Shown here: positions 6,398 to 10,946 of the stretch, piece by piece | Layout: every line of letters starts with the position of its first letter | How positions within the stretch are numbered: the stretch's first letter is position 1 | Assembly (NCBI GenBank): GCA_047518105.1 | Contig: JAKZRQ010000342.1 | Coordinates: 1 to 10,946 of the forward strand | Reading direction: 5' to 3' | DNA: 10,946 nt | From: VXYL01 sp047518105 | GTDB taxonomy: Bacteria; Pseudomonadota; Gammaproteobacteria; Pseudomonadales; Azotimanducaceae | Notes under the pieces: model-generated | Told to the model about the DNA's origin: nothing | Database searches by the model: none | What the model saw: the letters and a program-made list of their open reading frames with translations, nothing else | Position numbers and translations under genes: made by a program

Positions 6398-7779
6398 GTC
6401 CTGTCCGACGGCGCTTGCCCGACCGGCCCCGCGACGTGCTGGTGATCGGCGCTGGCCTTGCCGGACTCGCCGCCGCCTTGCGCCTCGAAGAAGCCGGTTG
6501 CGATGTCGAGGTGCTTGAAGCCAAGGCGCGGGTGGGCGGTCGGGTGCGTTCGATTCGTCGGGGCGACGGCATCGAGGAAGCCGGCGGCACCACGATCGGC
6601 GCGGGCTACCGGCGCGTCATCGCCGCCGCCCGCCGCTACGGCGAAGACTTGATCGACGCGACGCCGATGCTCGCCTTCTTCCGCGAGCAGGAGCTTGTCC
6701 TTGGCGGCGAGATCGTCCGTCAGTCGCAGTGGCCCGAGCATCCCGCCAACCCGTTTCCTGAAGCCGACAAGGCACTGATGCCCTGGTCCTACGCCCGGGT
6801 GTTGACCGCCCGTCACAACTCGCTAACGGGACCGGGGGCGTGGCTCGAGGCGGACGCGCTCCACCTCGACATCTCCATGCACGACTGGATGACGGGCTTG
6901 GGGCTCGACGAGCGGGCCGTGGCGCTCGGCTACGGACTCAATGCCAGCTACGGCGAAGACGCCCGCGACATCTCCGCTTTGATGATGCTTGGCCGCTCGG
7001 CGTTTTCGGCGGCGCAGCGGAAACAGGCGCCCGCCGGGGTGGTCGGCTACACGGTCCGCGGCGGCGCGCAGCGTCTGCCCGATGCTATGGCGACCGCGCT
7101 CGGCAACGAGGTAAGGCTTTCGACGGTGGTTGCCGCGATCGAGTGCGACGCTGCCCAGGCGCGGGTTCGTTGCGCCGACGGCACCGTGCACCGGGCCCGC
7201 CATGTGGTTTGCTCGCTGCCGTTCGGCGCCCTGCGCAACCTCGCCATCGAGCCGACGCTCGCCGGGGCGCAGGCGGACGCGGTGGCAAACCTTCCCGGCC
7301 AGCCCATGAGCCAACTCTACTTCGCTGCCAAGTCGAACTTCTGGGAGCACGACGGCTACGGTCCGAGTCTGTTCACCGACGGCGTTGCCGGAATGTTCGC
7401 GGCGGCGCGGCGCGGCGAAGACCCGGAAGAAGTGACCGGTTTCACGGCTTGGACCATGGGTCGCAACGCCGGGCGCTTGGACGCCGTGTCGTCCGAACAG
7501 GCTGCCGCGATGGTCATCGACGAAATCGAAGCGGTGCGGCCCGCCGCGCGTGGGCGGCTCGAGTACATCGGTCGTCAAAGCTGGGGCGCGGATCCCTTCG
7601 CGGGCGGCGGCTGGGCGTACTTCCGACCCGGTCAGATCACACGCTTCGGTGCGGACATGGCGGCTCCCCACGGTCGCATACACTTCTGCGGCGAGCACTT
7701 GGCCCGAATCGACCGGGGCATGGAGGGCGCCATGGAGTCGGGCGAACGTGCGGCAGCCGAGATCGTCGCGCTCGGATAA
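6394..7779 (+). CDS. FAD amine-oxidase-like flavoprotein, candidate porphyrinogen oxidase
   Basis: This 461-residue flavoprotein belongs to the amine oxidase / phytoene desaturase / protoporphyrinogen oxidase superfamily. The N-terminal dinucleotide fold is VLVIGAGLAGLAAALRLEEAG (15-35), with Glu42 positioned for the adenosine ribose and the RVGGR motif at 46-50. The C-terminal FAD motif (427-461) reads GRIHFCGEHLARIDRGMEGAMESG, closest to the monoamine and L-amino-acid oxidase pattern (GxxxGAxxSG) rather than the GVGxPDC pattern of HemY. There is no signal peptide, and no obvious covalent-flavin Cys motif. The ATG at 6394 overlaps the hemH stop (ATGA), placing it last in the operon. The most attractive role is oxidation of coproporphyrinogen III (CgoX-like) or protoporphyrinogen IX; an unrelated amine oxidase is the alternative. 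The family is clear, the substrate unproven. Confidence 0.85.
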   Translation: MSPVRRRLPDRPRDVLVIGAGLAGLAAALRLEEAGCDVEVLEAKARVGGRVRSIRRGDGIEEAGGTTIGAGYRRVIAAARRYGEDLIDATPMLAFFREQELVLGGEIVRQSQWPEHPANPFPEADKALMPWSYARVLTARHNSLTGPGAWLEADALHLDISMHDWMTGLGLDERAVALGYGLNASYGEDARDISALMMLGRSAFSAAQRKQAPAGVVGYTVRGGAQRLPDAMATALGNEVRLSTVVAAIECDAAQARVRCADGTVHRARHVVCSLPFGALRNLAIEPTLAGAQADAVANLPGQPMSQLYFAAKSNFWEHDGYGPSLFTDGVAGMFAAARRGEDPEEVTGFTAWTMGRNAGRLDAVSSEQAAAMVIDEIEAVRPAARGRLEYIGRQSWGADPFAGGGWAYFRPGQITRFGADMAAPHGRIHFCGEHLARIDRGMEGAMESGERAAAEIVALG

Positions 7780-8110
7780 CTTTGCAGATCGAACGGTCAA
7801 TGGACGCGATGGCCGCGCCCGCTCGATGGATCAATCGAACCGATGAGCTTGGGATTTGGCAGCGGAAAGCGCGGCGGCTGCGATACCCTTCGGTCGACAC
7901 TACGTCTTTTGACGGGGACTTCCACGGCACGGCGTCAACGAGTCTGCCGATGGCCGGAAGTTCGCTTACACTTCAGCCCTTTAGTCGTTTAAGTAATCGT
8001 TTCATGAAGCTGTCTGACGAAGTTCTTCTCGAATTCGTAGGGGTGCATCCAAACGCCGCGTCGCGGCCAACGGATGGGTTCTCGATCGGCGGAGGTTCAG
8101 GCGGGGCGAT
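7780..8110. other. Gene-poor stretch after the heme operon
   Basis: No convincing gene is visible between the end of the FAD oxidase gene and about 8110. Composition is less GC-biased than the neighbouring genes, with local AT-rich patches near 7970-8010. A small hairpin, TCGAT/ATCGA around a 6-base loop, lies near 7825-7840. An in-frame ATG at 8004 opens a peptide beginning MKLSDEVLLEFVG that soon degenerates into low-complexity residues. It may be the 5' part of a frameshifted gene whose later part is the ORF ending at 8311. No terminator with a T-run was found after the operon. Confidence 0.35.
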
Positions 8111-8311
8111 GTGCTTGCCATGGCCGTCGAGGCGGCAATCCTTCTCGAAGAACGCGACGCCGTTGCCGCCTACGTCGAGATCGAGTTCCATGGGCTGCAC
8201 GAAGGCAATGTCATCCGTTACAAGAAACCGTACGCCAGTCTGACCGGCTTCGACCGCGAACCGGACCCAACTTCCACGGCGTGTCAATCGTGCAGGTCGG
8301 GTATCCCTTGA
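8111..8311 (+). CDS. Small hypothetical ORF or gene remnant
   Basis: A 66-codon frame (GTG 8111, or ATG 8120) encodes a peptide with normal protein-like composition, including AVEAAILLEERDAVAAYVEI and HGLHEGNVIRYKKPY. Its third codon positions are strongly GC-rich until about 8268, then lose that bias, as if real coding ends or is interrupted there. The frame is open back to 8018 but without a good start, and a plausible start (ATG 8004) sits in a different frame. This fits a frameshifted or truncated gene. I do not recognise the family. It overlaps the next gene's upstream start choices by up to 31 bases. Confidence 0.3.
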   Translation: MLAMAVEAAILLEERDAVAAYVEIEFHGLHEGNVIRYKKPYASLTGFDREPDPTSTACQSCRSGIP

Positions 8312-8736
8312 GCTTCAAGATCGACACCGTGGGCCGCATCGCCACGGAAAGCTTCGCTTCGCTGCTTGGCGTCGAACTGATCGATAGCGACCGCGACCGG
8401 GCCGTCTTCAAGCTCCCCTACCAGCCCAGGCTCGGCGTGGGTCGCATCCACGGCGGCGCCATCGGCGCCTTGGTGGACATCGCGGCGACGGCGGCCTTCT
8501 GGTCCTGTCCGGACGTGACGCCCGCGTCCCGGGGCGCGACGGTGGGTTTATCCATCAACTTCCTGAAACTGGCGGTGGCAACCGACCTCGTTGCGACGGC
8601 AACGGTGCGGCGGCGTGGGGGCACCTTGTGTACGGGGGACGTCAGCGTTCGGGACAGCGAGGGCGAAGAGGTCGCGGCCGCGATGGTGACCTACAAGCTG
8701 ACCGGCTACCGGGAACGGAGCAATCAGTCGCGCTGA
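8281..8736 (+). CDS. PaaI-like hotdog thioesterase
   Basis: This protein of about 151 residues belongs to the PaaI/YbgC-type hotdog-fold acyl-CoA thioesterase family, predicted to hydrolyse acyl- or aryl-CoA in the cytoplasm. The central motif RIHGGAIGALVDIAATAA (55-72) carries the HGG and the downstream acidic residue Asp66 of the family. TVGLSINFLKLA (87-98) matches the usual core strand. Length and spacing fit PaaI proteins (about 140). The start is uncertain: GTG 8281, GTG 8290 and TTG 8308 are in frame. The last has an AGGTCGG 7 bases upstream and gives 142 residues, close to the family norm. The gene ends 13 bases inside the 3' end of the opposing CoA-transferase gene. Nearby CoA chemistry suggests acyl-CoA metabolism; the substrate is unknown. 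Confidence 0.82.
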   Translation: MSIVQVGYPLSFKIDTVGRIATESFASLLGVELIDSDRDRAVFKLPYQPRLGVGRIHGGAIGALVDIAATAAFWSCPDVTPASRGATVGLSINFLKLAVATDLVATATVRRRGGTLCTGDVSVRDSEGEEVAAAMVTYKLTGYRERSNQSR

Positions 8737-10016
8737 CCGTCGTCGACTTGCCGCTCCCGGGTCACTTCGGCGGCGACGAGTGCAGCGATCTCGACATCTG
8801 AGAAGTCGAGTTCGCGAAGAATTCCGCGGGTCTCGGACGCGAACGCGGCGGTGGGTTCCCGGGGCCGGAAGCCGCCGTGGTCGAGCGATACGGGTGGCGC
8901 GAGCACCGTGAAGTCGCCGACTTCGGCATGTCGCAGACGGTGGAACATGCGGTTGGCGATTGCCTGTTCGTCATCGAACAGTTCCACCGGGAACTTGATC
9001 GGCGACACGGGCACGCCGGCCTCGTTCAGACGGGCTATCCATTGCGCGGCTGGTTGGGCGCGAATAATCGCCTCCACCGCGCCCGCGAGACGGTCGTAGT
9101 GGTCGTGCCGACCCTCGCTCTCCGGGGTGTCCAGCAGGGGATCCTCCACGTCGAGCACCGCCAGGAGTTTCCGGCGCAGGGAGTGGCTGCCGCACGCGAT
9201 GGCGATGGGGGCGTCGGCGGTGTCGTAGGTCCGCACGTAGACCTTCCGCATTGGCATCCCCCGGGCGCTGGTCATGCCGGCTGCCTGCTCGGAATAACCC
9301 GCGCCGTCTTGCCTGAGGCGGGACAGTTCGGCGAGGCGTGCGTCGTGCTGCGGCGCATCCTTGGTCTCCGAGCGGATGAGTTGGTTGTTCGCCAAGGTCA
9401 TGGCGGCCTGCATGAGCGAAACATCGACGCTTCCGCCGGCACCTGTGCGCTCGCGTCGCAGCAGCGCGGCCGAGACGCCGAATGCCAAGGTCATGGCGCA
9501 CATGTAGTCGGCGATGACCGGATCCCCGAAGGCGGGGCGACCGTCCACCAGCCGACCGTTCGCCGCCAACAGCCCGGTGCGGGCCTGAACCACCGGATCC
9601 ATGCCGGCAAAGGACGCCTCGGGACCCTTGTTGCCGAAGGCCGTTACCGAACCGACGATCAAGCGCTGGAACCGGCGGCAGAGCGTTTGCGCGTCGAGAC
9701 CGAGTGGCTCGGCAAGACCGGGACGGAAGTTCATCAACGCCACGTCCGCGCGTTGCAGCAGGCGGTCGATTACGGGTCGTGCCTGGGGGTCGCGTAGTGC
9801 CAGGGGCAGCGAACGCTTGCCCCGGTTGCGGGACACGAAGGCACGCGACTCGTACGGCGCCATTTGCCGCAACTGCCGAGCGGGGTCGCCGGCGAGCGCC
9901 TCCACCTTGATGACCTGCGCGCCGCCTTCGGCAAGAAGCTGGCCGCAAAAGGGGGCGGCGACGAACTGGCCGAACTCGACGACTTGGAGGCCGGCAAAGG
10001 GTTGATTGGGGTCCAT
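8724..10016 (-). CDS. Family III (CaiB/BaiF) CoA-transferase
   Basis: This 430-residue cytoplasmic enzyme belongs to the CaiB/BaiF class, which moves CoA between carboxylic acids or, in relatives, racemises alpha-methylacyl-CoA. Visible family blocks are LQVVEFGQFVAAPFCGQLLA (10-29), GGAQVIKVEAL with GDPARQ (31-47), NRGKRSLPL (64-72), VALMNFRPG (92-100) and the catalytic-Asp segment FAGMDPVVQARTGLL, with Asp140 the likely acyl acceptor. GGSVDVSLMQAAMTLANNQL then matches the family's helix after the linker. Length is normal (about 380-430). The ATG at 10016 gives the family's short N-terminus and has no Shine-Dalgarno. A TATCAT box 7 bases upstream suggests a leaderless start. It converges with the thioesterase, overlapping it by 13 bases. 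The substrate cannot be named. Confidence 0.9.
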   Translation of the reverse strand: MDPNQPFAGLQVVEFGQFVAAPFCGQLLAEGGAQVIKVEALAGDPARQLRQMAPYESRAFVSRNRGKRSLPLALRDPQARPVIDRLLQRADVALMNFRPGLAEPLGLDAQTLCRRFQRLIVGSVTAFGNKGPEASFAGMDPVVQARTGLLAANGRLVDGRPAFGDPVIADYMCAMTLAFGVSAALLRRERTGAGGSVDVSLMQAAMTLANNQLIRSETKDAPQHDARLAELSRLRQDGAGYSEQAAGMTSARGMPMRKVYVRTYDTADAPIAIACGSHSLRRKLLAVLDVEDPLLDTPESEGRHDHYDRLAGAVEAIIRAQPAAQWIARLNEAGVPVSPIKFPVELFDDEQAIANRMFHRLRHAEVGDFTVLAPPVSLDHGGFRPREPTAAFASETRGILRELDFSDVEIAALVAAEVTRERQVDDGQRD

Positions 10017-10023
10017 GCCGACG

Positions 10024-10029
10024 ATGATA
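10024..10029 (-). promoter_or_regulatory. Possible -10 box for a leaderless CoA-transferase mRNA
   Basis: Read on the minus strand this is TATCAT, a 5/6 match to a -10 element, ending 7 bases before the ATG. Transcription would start at or beside the start codon. No convincing -35 box is seen 17 bases further upstream and no Shine-Dalgarno is present. Confidence 0.28.
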
Positions 10030-10057
10030 GCGAATGGCGGACCTCATCTCCTAGTCG

Positions 10058-10075
10058 AGCCCCTGCGTCGGGGCT
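10058..10075. other. Hairpin in the divergent intergenic region
   Basis: AGCCCC (10058-10063) and GGGGCT (10070-10075) form a perfect 6-bp stem with loop TGCGTC. It sits between the divergent CoA-transferase and VOC genes. There is no T-run on either side, so it is not a clear intrinsic terminator; it may be a REP-like unit or an operator. Confidence 0.35.
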
Positions 10076-10132
10076 TCATCCGGGACGGATAGGCAACGCG
10101 TTGTACTTGGAGTATGAGAAGTGCTGTCGAGA

Positions 10133-10180
10133 GGTCGAAAGGTCGAAAGGTCGGAAGGTCGGAAGGTCGGAAGGTCGGAA
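10133..10180. repeat. Six tandem copies of the 8-mer GGTCGRAA
   Basis: GGTCG recurs exactly every 8 bases at 10133, 10141, 10149, 10157, 10165 and 10173, each followed by AAA or GAA. The first two copies are GGTCGAAA and the last four GGTCGGAA. A degenerate copy (TGTCGAGA) precedes at 10125. The unit is not a multiple of three and lies in the 321-base gap between the divergent genes, so it is a non-coding microsatellite-like tract upstream of the VOC gene. Confidence 0.85.
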
Positions 10181-10337
10181 GGAGAGTTGTCCGGTTCAGA
10201 ATTGATCGGCACGGAGCATCGATCTGAGCTATTGGACGCCTTTCTTCACGGCTGTCGATGGCTCAATATCACGTTTCCGTGGCGTCCGAATCTGCCGGCG
10301 TTCGACTGACACCGCCATCGACAAGGAGGAATACGGA
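10181..10337 (+). promoter_or_regulatory. Leader of the VOC gene with strong Shine-Dalgarno
   Basis: AAGGAGG at 10323-10329 lies 8 bases before the ATG at 10338, an almost ideal ribosome-binding site and unlike the other gene starts in this window. The rest of the stretch shows no gene. No convincing -35/-10 pair was found; TTGGAC at 10232-10237 lacks a good -10 at normal spacing. Confidence 0.6.
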
Positions 10338-10733
10338 ATGCCCGAGTACCGTCCACATCACATCCACCTGATGAGTCACGATGCCATGGCGGCGGGTGCC
10401 TACTACGAGCGGATGTTCGGGGCGCAGATTGTCGCCTCCCAGGGTGCCAACGGGCTGCCCCGGGCCAACCTGACCCTCGGCGATCAAATCATCCTGATTT
10501 CCACCGTTCTGGACGAGGTCGACCAGACGGCTTCCGGCCCGCATAGCTGCTTGGGCCTCGATCACATCGGCATTGCCGTCGACGACCTTCAGGCTGCGAT
10601 TGCCGATCTCGAATCCAAGGGCGCGGAGTTCACGATGAAGCCGCGTGACGGGAAGGGCCGGATCGCGTTCGTGAAGGGTCCCGACTGGGTCAGCATCGAA
10701 CTGGTGCAGACGCGACCGACCGACGCGGCGTGA
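10338..10733 (+). CDS. VOC-superfamily (glyoxalase/bleomycin-resistance-like) protein
   Basis: This 131-residue cytoplasmic protein of the vicinal-oxygen-chelate fold consists of two beta-alpha-beta-beta-beta modules. The first module begins HHIHLMSHDAMAAGAYYERMFGA, the second LDHIGIAVDDLQAAIADLESKG. His8 and His76 occupy equivalent positions in the two modules, and Glu121 in WVSIELVQ is in the usual place of the last metal ligand, so a divalent-metal site is likely. The family includes glyoxalase I, extradiol dioxygenases, methylmalonyl-CoA epimerase and antibiotic-binding proteins; nothing here decides among them. It stands alone after a tandem-repeat tract and has its own strong ribosome site, so it is probably monocistronic. 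The start is secure because of the spacing to AAGGAGG. Confidence 0.88.
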   Translation: MPEYRPHHIHLMSHDAMAAGAYYERMFGAQIVASQGANGLPRANLTLGDQIILISTVLDEVDQTASGPHSCLGLDHIGIAVDDLQAAIADLESKGAEFTMKPRDGKGRIAFVKGPDWVSIELVQTRPTDAA

Positions 10734-10815
10734 TGGTCGTAGACGCCGGCGCTCACCCTGGATTCCTTGAGCACGCCGAATGTTGACACTTGAGTTGCAT
10801 TTCGAACGAGGCCGG

Positions 10816-10835
10816 GAGAATGCGCAAGCATTCTC
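10816..10835. other. 8-bp-stem hairpin with GCAA tetraloop
   Basis: GAGAATGC (10816-10823) and GCATTCTC (10828-10835) form a perfect stem closed by GCAA, a stable GNRA-type loop. It lies about 80 bases after the VOC stop and could stop or protect that transcript, but no T-run follows. Its right arm is also the beginning of the 28-base repeats that come next. Confidence 0.5.
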
Positions 10836-10884
10836 AAACGCGCCCGTCAGGGCGCGCATTCTCAAACGCGCCCGTCAGGGCGCG
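10829..10884. repeat. Two head-to-tail 28-base repeats, each with a palindrome
   Basis: Bases 10829-10856 are repeated exactly at 10857-10884. Each unit starts CATTCTCAAA and contains CGCGCCC/GGGCGCG, a 7-bp stem around GTCA. There is no spacer between copies, so this is a tandem or REP-type repeat. A further small stem (AGCCG/CGGCT, 10889-10902) follows. The remaining bases to the window end show no gene. Confidence 0.85.
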
Positions 10885-10946
10885 CACTAGCCGGAGCCGG
10901 CTGTCGCCGCAACCCCTACCGACACGCCCGCCGTCAGAACGGGATG

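Noticed and set aside
6394..7779. Calling the last operon gene hemY
   Set aside because: The FAD fold is shared, but the C-terminal motif is of the amine-oxidase type; the role is left as a hypothesis rather than a gene name.
6840..8243. 467-codon plus-strand frame running through the FAD oxidase gene into the gap
   Set aside because: The part inside the oxidase gene is an out-of-frame shadow rich in Arg and Gly. Only the stretch after 8004 was kept, as part of a possible broken gene.
10058..10075. Intrinsic terminator
   Set aside because: The stem is good but no T-run follows on either strand, and it sits between divergent genes where a terminator is not expected.
10829..10884. CRISPR array
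   Set aside because: There are only two copies, directly abutting with no spacers.
1..10946. tRNA, rRNA, riboswitch, phage or transposase genes
   Set aside because: None was seen on either strand by eye; short structured RNAs cannot be excluded without covariance-model searches.

Overview
The window is a high-GC (roughly two-thirds G+C by eye) bacterial chromosomal segment. Its core, about 341 to 7779, is a tightly packed plus-strand heme-biosynthesis operon of seven genes: hemA (glutamyl-tRNA reductase), a sensor histidine kinase, an OmpR-type response regulator, hemE (uroporphyrinogen III decarboxylase), a HemQ/ChdC-type chlorite-dismutase-family protein, hemH (ferrochelatase) and an FAD amine-oxidase-like protein. 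hemA and the kinase overlap by 17 bases. Every later junction is a 4-base GTGA or ATGA stop/start overlap, so the seven genes are very probably one translationally coupled transcript.

hemE, hemQ and hemH together point to the coproporphyrin-dependent route to heme: uroporphyrinogen III -> coproporphyrinogen III -> coproporphyrin III -> coproheme -> heme b. The only step without a textbook enzyme here is oxidation of coproporphyrinogen. The only unassigned enzyme is the last gene, a flavoprotein whose C-terminal motif looks like monoamine/L-amino-acid oxidases rather than classical HemY. The main hypothesis is that it fills the CgoX role. The two-component system embedded in the operon is a good candidate for a dedicated heme, porphyrin, redox or envelope-stress regulator.

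Upstream (1-340) is a non-coding stretch with an 18-base perfect inverted repeat (1-18 / 246-263) and a second, longer imperfect inverted repeat nested inside. It looks like a small non-autonomous mobile or IS-derived element. A 7-bp-stem palindrome and a promoter-like segment follow; the -10-like box lies 6 bases before the hemA ATG, which would give a leaderless mRNA.

Downstream of the operon, 7780-8280 holds a weak ORF (possibly a gene remnant). Next comes a PaaI-like hotdog thioesterase on the plus strand, overlapping tail to tail by 13 bases with a minus-strand family III (CaiB/BaiF) CoA-transferase. An intergenic stretch with a hairpin and six tandem copies of an 8-mer separates this from a plus-strand VOC/glyoxalase-family gene with a strong Shine-Dalgarno. 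The right end carries a cluster of hairpins, including two head-to-tail 28-base repeats.

Taxonomy cannot be fixed from this window. HemQ plus a two-membrane-segment kinase, high GC, possible leaderless starts, and CoA-transferase/thioesterase/VOC neighbours would fit an uncultivated lineage of Acidobacteria, Planctomycetes, Deinococcus-like or unusual proteobacterial affinity; this is inference only.
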